Source of the DNA: Gammaproteobacteria bacterium BRH_c0
GTDB lineage: Bacteria > Pseudomonadota > Gammaproteobacteria > Pseudomonadales > Porticoccaceae
Direction of reading: 5' to 3'
Assembly: GCA_000961645.1 (NCBI GenBank)
Contig: LADM01000133.1
Coordinates: 62,001-126,000 of the forward strand
DNA length: 64,000 nucleotides
The notes beneath the pieces were generated by a model. The model was not told the origin of the DNA, ran no database searches, and saw nothing but the letters and a program-made list of their open reading frames with translations. A program made the position numbers and the translations under genes. Positions 23,268 through 32,709 of this stretch are shown piece by piece (the stretch's first letter is position 1; each line of letters starts with the position of its first letter).

Positions 23268-25460
23268 TTACAGCGGCGCCACTGCAACCGGTATACCCGT
23301 CATCCGCGGCATGGCGTTGATGGTCTGACGCTGCCTGTCGGTGGTGGTCAGCTGGTTGATACATACTCCGTCATCGCCGCTATTGTCGCCACTTTCTTTG
23401 CCAAGGCCATCGGGCAGATCCCCAAAGCCGTGGGACATGGACACCACGCCCGGACGCACTGCCTCATCCGCTTCGGCAATGGCCTGGATGCTGCCATTTT
23501 CAGAGCTGATGCGGATCGACTGGCCATTCTCTATGGCCAGGGCTGCCATATCGTCGGGATTCATAAAGGCGGGATTGTAGGGCATCAGCTTGCGGATGCG
23601 CGGCTGGGTGAAACCCATGGAATTGAAACGGTGACGGTTGCGGCGACTGGCGAGGCGCAGCGGGTAGTCACCCCTGGCCACCAGCAGATCCCGTTCCTGC
23701 CACAGGTCGGCGATTTCACCCTGCACATCCGCAGGCATCAGTGAAAATTTGCCCGCTGTGGCCGGGTCTGCGGGCAAAGCGTACTGGGGTTCGCCGCCGA
23801 GGAAAAAGCCCAGCGGCTCGGCAGCTATGTCGTCAAAGGAGGCTGGCGCATTCACGGTCATCATGCGCATCAACTGCTCTTCCGTCGGCGGCACGGTCAT
23901 ATCCAGTGGCTGGCCCATATAGGTCAGGGGTTTGCCCAGTGCCTTGGCCAGCGCCCACAACACATACCACTCGTCACATACATCCGCTCCCTCTGCAGGC
24001 CTGGCAACGGCTGGTGTGTAGCGGGTGTAGGGAACAGGGGAGAGGTTGGGTTCAAAAATATAGATCGGGAAATCGGCTCGCTCATATTGCAGTTTGGGGG
24101 GCAGAATGTAATCCGACAGTCGCGCGCTGGGAGTCATATGCGGGTCGATAGTCACCATCAGCTCCAGGCTTTCAAGGGCTTTGGTTACCTTGCGCTGGTT
24201 GGGGATTGCCTGGGCCGGATTGCCGCCGTGGTTGAGCAAAAAGCGTATCTGGCCGGGGCCGGGTTCGAGGATTTCCTCCGCCAGCATACCGGTCACCATT
24301 TCCCCGGCAATCAGGCCATAACCGCCAATGCGGGATTTTGGCCCCTGCTCCCAGGTGCGCGGGGCGGGAATCACCTGGGCCGGTCGCGGGCCCCGGCCCA
24401 TCAGAAAACCGCTGTTGGGAATGGCCTCGCCTTCGCGGATCAGGCGGCCGCAGATGATATTCAGGGTTTCGGCCAGATGCTCTGCCAGGTTGGAGTAAGC
24501 CCCCATATCCGGACCGGTGCCCGTGCGCACGCTGCCCCGTTTGCCTTCGCCGGCAAATGTCCGTGCGGCCTCGACAATCAGCTCTGCAGGCACATCGGCG
24601 ATTGTCGCCACCTGCTCAGGGGTAAAGGGTTTGACAGCCTGGCGCAGCTCGGCGAGGTCGCCTACATGCTGGCTGCAAAAATCCCGGTCATACAGGCCTT
24701 CATCAATAATCAGTCGCACCATGGCGGCCAGGATAAACCCATCGGTGCCGGGCAGGGGTTGCAGGAAAATATCGGCAAACTGGGCGGTTTCCGTGCGGCG
24801 CGGGTCGATAACGATCAGCTTCATGCCGCGCGCCTTGGCATCCTTGAGGCGCTTAAGAGGATTGCGCATATCCAGGTTGGCAATGGACACCAGGGGATTG
24901 CTGCCAATCAGCAGGCACACATCGCTGTCCTGGAAATTCTGGGGGCCAGGAGGCCAGTAGCCGATACGCCCCGGGGCGATCACTTTGGCGGACTGGTCGA
25001 TGGTCAGGGTGGAATACAGTTTGGGCGTGCCCAAGGCCGCCATCCACTCCGGTAATAGTGATAAACAGATTGAAGAAAAAAAGCACCCGGAGCCGCGATA
25101 GGCAGCAATAGCATCAGGGCCGTCGCGATGATAGATGGCGGCGAGTTTTTCGCCGATTTCAGACAGTGCCTGCACCATGGAAATCTGCACAAAACTGCCA
25201 TCGGGCATTTTCTTGAGGGGATGAAGGATACGCCCCTCGTGATTGTGGGCTTCCGGCGCATTGGCGCCCTTGGAGCAGATAAACCCCAGGCTCTGCGGGT
25301 CTTCGCGGTCGCCGTGGACTGCGACCAAGCGCTCTTTGTTGTCGAGGCTGACCACGGTGCCGCACATGCCCGTGCAGATACGGCAGAAGGATTTCTTCTC
25401 TGTTGTGACCGTCGCCGGATCAGTGTCGGATTGATCCTGTTGGGAAAATCGTTCGTTCAT
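23268..25460 (-). CDS. Molybdopterin-dependent oxidoreductase with N-terminal 4Fe-4S site (Mo enzyme 2)
   Basis: 730 residues from ATG 25460. Cluster ligands Cys26, Cys29, Cys33 and Cys62, with the conserved Lys in ICSKG. Cofactor-binding stretches VCLLIGSNPLVSIAN and KLIVIDPRRTETAQ; C-terminal domain with RNRHRFNSMGF and MSHGFGDLPDG. The region equivalent to the Mo ligand reads TLTIDQSAKVIAPG, without Cys or Sec. Same architecture as Mo enzymes 1 and 3 but clearly diverged. Directly upstream of the P450 and downstream of the DUF1214/MBL genes, so it probably works in the same pathway. Cytoplasmic, no signal peptide. Confidence 0.88.
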   Translation of the reverse strand: MNERFSQQDQSDTDPATVTTEKKSFCRICTGMCGTVVSLDNKERLVAVHGDREDPQSLGFICSKGANAPEAHNHEGRILHPLKKMPDGSFVQISMVQALSEIGEKLAAIYHRDGPDAIAAYRGSGCFFSSICLSLLPEWMAALGTPKLYSTLTIDQSAKVIAPGRIGYWPPGPQNFQDSDVCLLIGSNPLVSIANLDMRNPLKRLKDAKARGMKLIVIDPRRTETAQFADIFLQPLPGTDGFILAAMVRLIIDEGLYDRDFCSQHVGDLAELRQAVKPFTPEQVATIADVPAELIVEAARTFAGEGKRGSVRTGTGPDMGAYSNLAEHLAETLNIICGRLIREGEAIPNSGFLMGRGPRPAQVIPAPRTWEQGPKSRIGGYGLIAGEMVTGMLAEEILEPGPGQIRFLLNHGGNPAQAIPNQRKVTKALESLELMVTIDPHMTPSARLSDYILPPKLQYERADFPIYIFEPNLSPVPYTRYTPAVARPAEGADVCDEWYVLWALAKALGKPLTYMGQPLDMTVPPTEEQLMRMMTVNAPASFDDIAAEPLGFFLGGEPQYALPADPATAGKFSLMPADVQGEIADLWQERDLLVARGDYPLRLASRRNRHRFNSMGFTQPRIRKLMPYNPAFMNPDDMAALAIENGQSIRISSENGSIQAIAEADEAVRPGVVSMSHGFGDLPDGLGKESGDNSGDDGVCINQLTTTDRQRQTINAMPRMTGIPVAVAPL

Positions 25461-25608
25461 AATTATGTTATTCCGCGTTTGATACCACTGCGGTAGTGTC
25501 GCCTATACCGCACCAGGGGTACAAGGTAAATGACAGGCCGGTGTGGGCGCAAAGCAGCCCATTTAGCCGATGCTGTTCATGTCCCCTGTATCCCAAGGCG
25601 TCAGGCGG

Positions 25609-26880
25609 TTAACGGTTGGCCCGGACCTGTACATGACGGCGGCGTTCTGCCCGGCGGTGTTCCCGCTCGGCAGGGGTTTCGCTCCTGAAATCCGGTATAC
25701 GTGTTGCCAGCGCTTCGATGGGGATCAGCTCGGCACTGGGCTGGATAGACGGGTCCAGCGGCATGGGGACGCCATCATAGCGCATGATAAATACGCCACG
25801 GTTCAGGCCACCGGTATCCAGCCAGTTGATATAACCGGGGTCGTCTGCCGCAATCACATAATAGTAATTGCCGTCGGCAGATAAGTGCGCCTGGGCGGTG
25901 TTGAGGCTGGAGATCAGGTTGCCGTATTCCAGTGACGCGAGCCAGCGATCCGCCAGCTGTATGCCCTGGTAAACCCCATGGCTCTGTGGCGCCTTGATCA
26001 GCAGTGCCTGGCCCTTCGGCACCTCAAAATGCCCCATGGCCATCAAGCGGCCTGGAACCCCGCCCAGATCGCCCCGATCCTGCAGGGTCGGTACCACATT
26101 GGCGGGCCAGGCCCCGGTGATTATATTTTCAGTCATGTTTGGCCACACCAGGGCATGCTGGCGGAAAGTGTCGCTGGCCGCTTCCAGGCGTTTGGCGACC
26201 TCGGCGGCGGTCATCTCCGGGGAGCGTTTATGTTCGTAACCCACCCGGTCTATATGGATTTCACCGGGAAACTGGTCGCTCCACTCGTTGTAGACTTGGC
26301 GCATCATAACCGTCGAGGCATCGGCCGGATTTTCGAGCCAGTTGCCCGGCATTTTGTCCCTGCTCAGGAAAATTTCAAAGGTGCCGTCTTCATTGACGTC
26401 AATTTGCTCGTGGGCCAAATAGCCTGCGGAACGCCCGCTACTTGCCCAGGGGGCTCCGGCATAGAGATTCACTTCAAGGCGGTAGGCAGAGCCAATTTTG
26501 CCCCAGATACGATAGGTCTCGCCGCCATGAATGGGGCTGTAGCTGTAGCGCTGGTCCGGGTTGTCGGCACCTTCACGCAGCCAGAAATCAGTGGCGCGCA
26601 GATAGGGCAAATCCTTGTCCTGCAATACTTCTGTCTCCAGGCCCGCAATCAGTGTGCGCACCAGATGCATATAGGCCTTGGCCCGGTCCTGTTCGCTGTC
26701 AAAAAAGCGTGAGTCGCGGATTTCCTTTTCGACGGCAACCAGTTGTTCCGCAAGAGCCTGAACAGCCAGCTGGGTTTTGTCGGGTTCTGTACTCTGGGCA
26801 GTCAATGACAACCCGAGCATCGTGCAGGCGGACAGCGCGATTGTCATCAGTGGTAATCGGCGTGGTTTTATTCTGTTCAC
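25609..26880 (-). CDS. Exported DUF1214-type protein
   Basis: 423 residues from a GTG at 26880 (AAGGA seven bases before it). The N-terminus has a signal sequence; LSAC at 16-19 could be a lipobox, or cleavage may be later. The DUF1214-like core includes RIWGKIGSAYRLEVNLYAG, IDVNEDGTFEIFLSRDKMPG and NWL...TVMMRQVYNEW. The C-terminal strand set ADDPGYINWLDTGGLNRG reappears in the protein at 28.8 kb, so the two are distant paralogues. DUF1214 proteins are beta-rich and of unknown function, common in steroid- and alkane-degrading bacteria. Part of a leftward gene run. Confidence 0.72.
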   Translation of the reverse strand: MNRIKPRRLPLMTIALSACTMLGLSLTAQSTEPDKTQLAVQALAEQLVAVEKEIRDSRFFDSEQDRAKAYMHLVRTLIAGLETEVLQDKDLPYLRATDFWLREGADNPDQRYSYSPIHGGETYRIWGKIGSAYRLEVNLYAGAPWASSGRSAGYLAHEQIDVNEDGTFEIFLSRDKMPGNWLENPADASTVMMRQVYNEWSDQFPGEIHIDRVGYEHKRSPEMTAAEVAKRLEAASDTFRQHALVWPNMTENIITGAWPANVVPTLQDRGDLGGVPGRLMAMGHFEVPKGQALLIKAPQSHGVYQGIQLADRWLASLEYGNLISSLNTAQAHLSADGNYYYVIAADDPGYINWLDTGGLNRGVFIMRYDGVPMPLDPSIQPSAELIPIEALATRIPDFRSETPAEREHRRAERRRHVQVRANR

Positions 26881-26946
26881 GAAAAATCCTTCACTTCAAG
26901 ATTAGGAGAAGACGGCGGGGTTGATCTGTCGAGAAACAACGCTGAT

Positions 26947-28764
26947 TCAAAGGGCAAACTGCCAGTCAAAGGCGTGGAAAACTTCGATAATGTCTGCCTT
27001 TTTGCCGGTATGGTTCACTGTCCCTGATTGCAGGGATTTCTCGATGGTGGATTGCCCGGCCACCATTTTTGCCCAGTTTTCCCGCGTCATGGACAGGGTG
27101 GCATCTGCATTGGCCGGTTTTCCCTCGCTGATTTCTGCCACACCATTTCGCACATGCAGTCCCCAGCTGCGATCAATGTCGCTGAAGGTGATGGCCAGAA
27201 TCTTGTTCAAATGGGCGCTTTTTGCCGGATCGATCTGGACCTCAAGCAGCTTGAGGTATGTGCCAGGGGGCGTAGCCAGAATATTTTCCACCGATGGTAG
27301 GCGGAAGACGGACTTTGACGGTGCCTGGTTCCAGTTGATGGCGCCCTCAAGGTCCAGGGCCTGGGAGAGCATGTAGTTACGGGTTTGCATGGACCTGGTG
27401 CCTTGGGCCATCGCCCGCAGGGAGTCCGCTTTAAGCTGCCGTGCTGGTTTATTGTCAGGCTCGACTGCCAATACATAGGTGAGCAATTTTGTGGCCAGGT
27501 TGTATTTTTTCTCATCGAAAGCTTGCTGCGCACTGAGGATAGCCTTGTCGACAGAACCAAAGGCACTGAGTATGACTGCCCCCAGTTCCGCATCGCTGGG
27601 CGGATGAAGGTCGGCACTTTCACCGGAAAACCAGCCCACCAGGCCGCTGTATTGGGCGCGCACATTGTATTCATTATCCACATAGGTGGGCGCCAGCCAG
27701 GGGTGGTTGGCGAGGTGCGGTGGTAGCCGTATGCTGCGCGCCATCTCATCCGGCGAGAGACCGGCATTGATAGCGCGGATCGACTGGCTGTAGATATAGG
27801 CATAGGCATCGCGGTGCGCGGTGGCGATATCGTAGCCGGTCTGGGCATCAGTGATGGGGAACCCGTGGGAGGGAATCATATAGGCGGCTTTCAGTTGCCG
27901 CAGCTTGTCGATACTGGCAATCAGGTCCACCGGGTCGCGGTAGTATTCTCCCCGCAGGGTGGCCAGGGGTGCCAGTACGGGCAGCAGGCCGGTGTTGTGC
28001 ACCACCAGGTCGAGATCGGGGAAGTGCACGATCAGGCTGTCACGGGTGTCGCCTACCGAGTGATGAAAAACAGCGCGCACCCCGTCGATATCCACTGCTT
28101 CGCCGTCGTTGACCGGGTGATTGACTGCCACATGGTGATTGGCATTGAGGGCCGGATCGTCGAATTTGAATTCCGGCATCGCCACCACTGCATCGGGCCC
28201 TTCGTGGGGCAGATACAAACCGAGTATCCGGCCGACACTGCGCTGCTGCTTGGGGCCGAGATAGCCGGTGGTGGATTGCAGCAAGCCTTCCAGATCGGGA
28301 TGACCATACACGGTGACAGCTGTCTCACCGCTGTCAGCGACATACTCACCGGCGCCGCCGGTGTAGTGGTGGTGGGTGTAGATAATCGCAATAACCGGTT
28401 TTGATGTGATCTCGCGGATCATGCGCAACGCTTCGCGGGCCTGGCCTATATTGCTGCCCGCATCGACGGCAATCAGCCCTGCGCGGGTTTCGATAAAGGT
28501 GTAGTTGGAATTTGCATAGCCGGTAATGGTGGTGACACCCTCGCGCACCTTGACCACCCGCACCTTGCCGTAGGGGCCTTCTGTCATGGCCTTCAGGTAA
28601 TCGCCATTGACGATAGCGCCGTTGGGCGCGGTGACCTTGTTGCTATCCATATCGCCACGGTAAAAAAGAGCGGGTTCTTCGGCAGCAAGCGACAGGGGTA
28701 GAGAGGAAAAGACCAATAATGCCAGTAGTTTTTGTGCGTTATGAAGGGTCATAGGTAAACTCAT
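26947..28764 (-). CDS. Alkyl-sulfatase-like MBL-fold protein, exported, altered metal motif
   Basis: 605 residues; a second ATG at 28752 is an alternative start. Signal peptide to about LSLAAE. The MBL domain (about 65-330) is followed by an alkylsulfatase-type dimerisation region (about 340-460) and a C-terminal SCP2-like domain (480-605), as in type III alkylsulfatases such as SdsA1. The zinc motif, THSHxDHxGG in that enzyme, here reads THHHYTGG (131-137): the Asp and following His are absent. Later ligands such as PSHGF are present. It may bind one metal or be a non-sulfatase hydrolase. It stands between the two DUF1214-like genes in a run of leftward genes. Confidence 0.8.
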   Translation of the reverse strand: MSLPMTLHNAQKLLALLVFSSLPLSLAAEEPALFYRGDMDSNKVTAPNGAIVNGDYLKAMTEGPYGKVRVVKVREGVTTITGYANSNYTFIETRAGLIAVDAGSNIGQAREALRMIREITSKPVIAIIYTHHHYTGGAGEYVADSGETAVTVYGHPDLEGLLQSTTGYLGPKQQRSVGRILGLYLPHEGPDAVVAMPEFKFDDPALNANHHVAVNHPVNDGEAVDIDGVRAVFHHSVGDTRDSLIVHFPDLDLVVHNTGLLPVLAPLATLRGEYYRDPVDLIASIDKLRQLKAAYMIPSHGFPITDAQTGYDIATAHRDAYAYIYSQSIRAINAGLSPDEMARSIRLPPHLANHPWLAPTYVDNEYNVRAQYSGLVGWFSGESADLHPPSDAELGAVILSAFGSVDKAILSAQQAFDEKKYNLATKLLTYVLAVEPDNKPARQLKADSLRAMAQGTRSMQTRNYMLSQALDLEGAINWNQAPSKSVFRLPSVENILATPPGTYLKLLEVQIDPAKSAHLNKILAITFSDIDRSWGLHVRNGVAEISEGKPANADATLSMTRENWAKMVAGQSTIEKSLQSGTVNHTGKKADIIEVFHAFDWQFAL

Positions 28765-28841
28765 TTATTGCTAGTGTTGCCGAACTTTAACCGTGTCATT
28801 AGCCGGGGAATAAAACAAAGCTCTCGATTTGATCTGGCTTT

Positions 28842-30164
28842 TTATTGTTCGCTTAATCTGAACAGATAGGATTGATAGCGTTGATCAAGCAGTGCCTGAC
28901 GCTCCTGCGCACTGACTTTTCGTTGCTTGCCTGCCAGATGGTTATCCAGCTCAGACAATGGGAGCTTTTGTATTTCCCGCACTGCACTGTTGACATCGGG
29001 CGCGCCGGAGATCAGTTCCCAGCGCACCATGACAATGCCGTCGTGCAGATTGTCGGTATCGAGCCAGTTGATATAGCCGGGGTCCTGGCGTGACACAATC
29101 AGGGTAAAGCTGCCGTCCGGGTTGGCTATGGCCTGTTGATTATTGAGGCTGGTGTGGCGCCGGTCATAGCTGGCCGAACGCATCCACAGATCCGATATCT
29201 GCACCGCCAGATAGTCTGCAGCCAACGGGTCGAGGGCGATGACCAGCACCTCATCGTCACCCAATGCAAAGCGGCTGGCGGCGAATACTGCACCGGGCAT
29301 GCCCTGGTCCACCTTGCGCTCAAAGGCTGTCAGCTGGTTGGGTGTGTTCTTCCATACCATCTGCTCAAGAAACCCTGCCGTGCTTTGCGCCGTCGCGATT
29401 ATCTGCGATACAGCGTTATCAATGGTGTCCATTGAGGATGCGCCAGGTGATTGATCACTCACTGTTGCGCTAACGCTGATCCCGTTGGGCCGTTGTTTGC
29501 TCCAGTCTGACAGGGTGTCACGAATTAAAATGGCGTTTGTCCCCGGGGCCAGGTGCAGGTGGTTGACGCGACCTTGCGCACTGCCAGCGTCAGCGGTGAT
29601 GGTAAAGGTTCCATCACTGGCGACTTCAATGTCCTTTGCCTGAAGGGAATCAGTCGGCATGCCCCACAGGGATGGCGGCGGGATTGCTTCGAAACTGAAA
29701 TCCAGGGAAGGGTACAAGGCATTGCGGGTGCCGGTGAGTGTGTAACGGTAGGCGGGGTTCACCGGAATGCTGCGATAAATACGGTCCGGGCCATCGGCAT
29801 AGCGCGAGCCGGGAACGGTTTTATTGCCGATGGTATAGGGCAGGTTGCCACTCCATACCACCCGGGGCTGGCACGGATCATTTGCCGCCACGCCCAACAG
29901 CACACCAAACACCAGTTCATCCACAGCGGCTTCCAGAGTCGCAAGCCCGTCTGCCAGTGAGGCGGATCTGGTTTTTTTGAACAGGATGATGGCCTTGTCC
30001 CGGGCTTCAACTATCTCAGGTTGCTCGCGCAACTCGAGAGCGGCGGCCTGAATGTCACCCAGGGCCGGGGTGACGAGGGGCAAACCTGGCTGCTGTGAGT
30101 CCGCAGCTAACGGCGCAGCCAGCACCATTGAGGTGACAAGCGGGACGAGACGGCGAGTGATCAT
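28842..30164 (-). CDS. Exported DUF1214-like protein (second copy)
   Basis: 440 residues from ATG 30164 (AGGA six bases upstream). A cleavable signal peptide ends near LAAPLAADS. The C-terminal half carries the same pattern as the protein at 25.6 kb: SRQDPGYINWLDTDNLHDG and preceding strands with DPLAADYLAVQISDLW. The N-terminal half is more divergent. Function unknown. Position between Mo enzyme 3 and the alkylsulfatase-like gene, with gaps of 66 and 77 bp, suggests a shared transcript. Confidence 0.68.
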   Translation of the reverse strand: MITRRLVPLVTSMVLAAPLAADSQQPGLPLVTPALGDIQAAALELREQPEIVEARDKAIILFKKTRSASLADGLATLEAAVDELVFGVLLGVAANDPCQPRVVWSGNLPYTIGNKTVPGSRYADGPDRIYRSIPVNPAYRYTLTGTRNALYPSLDFSFEAIPPPSLWGMPTDSLQAKDIEVASDGTFTITADAGSAQGRVNHLHLAPGTNAILIRDTLSDWSKQRPNGISVSATVSDQSPGASSMDTIDNAVSQIIATAQSTAGFLEQMVWKNTPNQLTAFERKVDQGMPGAVFAASRFALGDDEVLVIALDPLAADYLAVQISDLWMRSASYDRRHTSLNNQQAIANPDGSFTLIVSRQDPGYINWLDTDNLHDGIVMVRWELISGAPDVNSAVREIQKLPLSELDNHLAGKQRKVSAQERQALLDQRYQSYLFRLSEQ

Positions 30165-30230
30165 TTTTTATCCTTTTCCCGATCTGTTGTGGTGGCACTG
30201 TGCGGCAAAAAAATCTGTTGTCGCCGGGCA

Positions 30231-32432
30231 CTAGTGCGGATCGCTGATGGCTGTGACCGCGACAGGGATAGCGCCCATTCGAGGCATGCCGTGGTAAGGG
30301 TCATAGTCGTCCGTCCAGCTGGTCAGGCGATTGACGTTGGCGCCATCCCGTTTCGGATCGTAATCGTCGCCGGGATTCTTGCCAAAGCCGTGGGTCATGG
30401 ACAACACGCCCGGGCGCAGATCACTCTCGGCCTCGACAAATCCGATAATGGAGCCGTGTTGCGACCTGATCTCCACCTTGTCGCCACTGGCGAGTCCAAG
30501 GCGGTCGAGATCAGCGGGGTTCATATAGGCCGGGTTGTAGGTTCTTTTCAGCACGGTGCGGTCAGTGCTGCTGACCACGTTGGTGCTGTTCTGGATGCGC
30601 CTGGGGATAAACAGGAAGGGAAACTGCGGATTCTTTTTGCCCTGTTCCACATGGGTTTCGGCGCGAACCTGACGCAGTTCACTGAGCATGGTTTCGTTGC
30701 CGAGTTCCAGCCTGGCGATGCAATCCTCGTCGCGGGGCAGGACGGTCTTTCGCGCTTCATCAAACAGGTGGCCATTGGGGTACTCTTTTATTTTTGACAG
30801 GGGAACGGCTGAGCCCGTACACATCATTTCATAAAGTTCGTCAGTGCTGGGTTCATGCGCCATATCCAGCATCGGTGCCTCACTCTTGAACTCCGCTTCC
30901 TTGGCGGCGATGCCCAACAAGTCAGAGATGCTGGGGTATTTCAGTTGCAGGCCCAGGCGCTGGGCCATGCGGTAGTAAATCTGCCAGGGTTCCATCAGAT
31001 CGCTGCCCGCCGGTGGTTCCAGCAGTGCGGGCTGGTAGGCACCATAGGGTTCAACCCAGCCGTAACCGGGATGAAAGAGGCTCAGCATCTCGTTTAGCTG
31101 GGTCATGACCGGCACTTCAAATGACACCCGGGTTGCGATCACATAATGGGCCATGCGCGCGGTGGCGGAAAATTCCACATCATGCACCACCAGCAGCTCC
31201 AGGGCTTCGAGGGCTTCTTTCACCAGATCCTGCTGGGGCCAGGTGATCATCGCGCCGGAATGGAGAAATAGCGCGCGAATCTGCCCGTCGCCAGGGGTGA
31301 GTATCTCCTCGGGCAACGCACCTGCCGGCATCCCGGCGGCGGTCTGTTGCAGGCCCCGCACCCGCATCTGTGCGCCAAAACCCCAGGCCGGGTAGGGCGG
31401 GGTTGGCTGGGCCTTGAACTCCTGGGGTGGAAACAGTACCCGCGGCATTACGGCCGCATCGCCTTCCCTGGCCCAGAAACCGCGCAGGGTTTGCAGGCAG
31501 TACAGCAGGTAGGCCATCAGCGTGCCCCTGGTTGCCATGCTCGGGCCAGTGCCGGAGCCAAGGTCGCCGCGGGGTGAGGTGGCGATAATCCTTGCCGCTT
31601 CCTTGAGGTCGGCCTCATTGATACCGGCGCGCTCAGCCACATAGGCGGGAGTGAAATCGCGGACAGCGGCCTTTAGCTCATCAAAGCCACGGGTGTTGGT
31701 GCGGACAAATTCCTGGTCAACCGCATCCATGGCAATGATCAGGTGAATCAGACCGGCCAGAATGGTGGGGTCTTCACCGGGAATGCCCTGCAGGTGGACT
31801 GTGGCACGGCGCGCCGTTTCGGTCCTGCGCGGGTCAATCACGATCAGTTTCATGCCCCCAGCGGTCAGGTTCTTGAGCTGGTTGCCAGGGTGTTGCGGGA
31901 AGTACTGTTTGGAAATAACAGGATTGCCGCCAATGATCATGAACACATCGAGGGTGTCTGGATGCATGCGTCCACCGGCCCAGCTGCCATGCAGCGCCGG
32001 TGCCATCATCAGACCGGGCTGGTCGATGGTGCCGTTATTGAACAGATAGGGTGAGCCGATGGCATCCATAAAGCGGATCATGAGAGGTCCCAGGGCCTGG
32101 TGCTCCAGCCCCGGACTGCCGAGAAAAGCGGCAACGGATTTTGGCCCGTGCCTGTCCAGCATGGCGGCTATTTTCTCGCTGATCTCCGCCACCAGCTGCT
32201 CACTGGATATGGGTGCATAACTGCCGTCAGGCTGGCGCTTCAAGTGGTTTTTGAGGCGGTCGGGATTGTTGTGCATGGCGGTCAGGGCGCGGCCCTTGGG
32301 ACAGATAAAGCCCTTGTAGATGGGCGCATCATGATTGCCCTCGACCTTGATGACGCGACCTCCATCAAGGGTCACATCGACCGGGCAAAAGGCTGCACAT
32401 GAGCGGCAGGTGGATTTTTCAATCTGTGTCAT
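30231..32432 (-). CDS. Molybdopterin-dependent oxidoreductase with N-terminal 4Fe-4S site (Mo enzyme 3)
   Basis: 733 residues from ATG 32432, GGAG seven bases upstream. Cluster ligands Cys9, Cys12, Cys16 and Cys44 with Lys in ICPKG. Cofactor stretches VFMIIGGNPVISKQYF and KLIVIDPRRTETARR; C-terminal RTYNPAYMNPADLDRLG and MTHGFGKNPGDDY. The Mo-ligand region is NNGTIDQPGLMMAP, again without Cys. First gene of the run Mo3-DUF1214-MBL-DUF1214-Mo2-P450. Closest in organisation to Mo enzyme 2. Substrate and electron acceptor are not evident. Confidence 0.88.
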   Translation of the reverse strand: MTQIEKSTCRSCAAFCPVDVTLDGGRVIKVEGNHDAPIYKGFICPKGRALTAMHNNPDRLKNHLKRQPDGSYAPISSEQLVAEISEKIAAMLDRHGPKSVAAFLGSPGLEHQALGPLMIRFMDAIGSPYLFNNGTIDQPGLMMAPALHGSWAGGRMHPDTLDVFMIIGGNPVISKQYFPQHPGNQLKNLTAGGMKLIVIDPRRTETARRATVHLQGIPGEDPTILAGLIHLIIAMDAVDQEFVRTNTRGFDELKAAVRDFTPAYVAERAGINEADLKEAARIIATSPRGDLGSGTGPSMATRGTLMAYLLYCLQTLRGFWAREGDAAVMPRVLFPPQEFKAQPTPPYPAWGFGAQMRVRGLQQTAAGMPAGALPEEILTPGDGQIRALFLHSGAMITWPQQDLVKEALEALELLVVHDVEFSATARMAHYVIATRVSFEVPVMTQLNEMLSLFHPGYGWVEPYGAYQPALLEPPAGSDLMEPWQIYYRMAQRLGLQLKYPSISDLLGIAAKEAEFKSEAPMLDMAHEPSTDELYEMMCTGSAVPLSKIKEYPNGHLFDEARKTVLPRDEDCIARLELGNETMLSELRQVRAETHVEQGKKNPQFPFLFIPRRIQNSTNVVSSTDRTVLKRTYNPAYMNPADLDRLGLASGDKVEIRSQHGSIIGFVEAESDLRPGVLSMTHGFGKNPGDDYDPKRDGANVNRLTSWTDDYDPYHGMPRMGAIPVAVTAISDPH

Positions 32433-32659
32433 CGGGTTGCTCCGTGATGTTGATTGCCAGTGTGACTGGTCGATGGTTGGCCTTTTTACAGTGCTTTAGT
32501 GATTGTTATCCATCGCGCCAGGCTTTGCTTTCAGCCGCATCCCTGTGACAGTGTATTTCCGGGGCATACAGTGGCATTGAGAGTAAGCCCTGTTGCCAGC
32601 GTTGAGTGGTCGAGCCTGGGCGCTCGCATATCGATTTTTTTATTGTAGTTACATGCTGG

Positions 32660-32705
32660 CTGTCTGGTCGGGCCACCCGTGATTTCGGCTGGCCCGACCA
32701 GACAG
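32660..32705 (-). terminator. Strong hairpin after the Rieske oxygenase gene
   Basis: CTGTCTGGTCGGGCCA (32660-32675) and TGGCCCGACCAGACAG (32690-32705) form a perfect 16-bp stem with a 14-nt loop, starting 5 bp past the gene's stop. It lacks a T tract on either side, so it may protect or process the transcript as much as end it. Confidence 0.6.
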
Positions 32706-32709
32706 GGTT

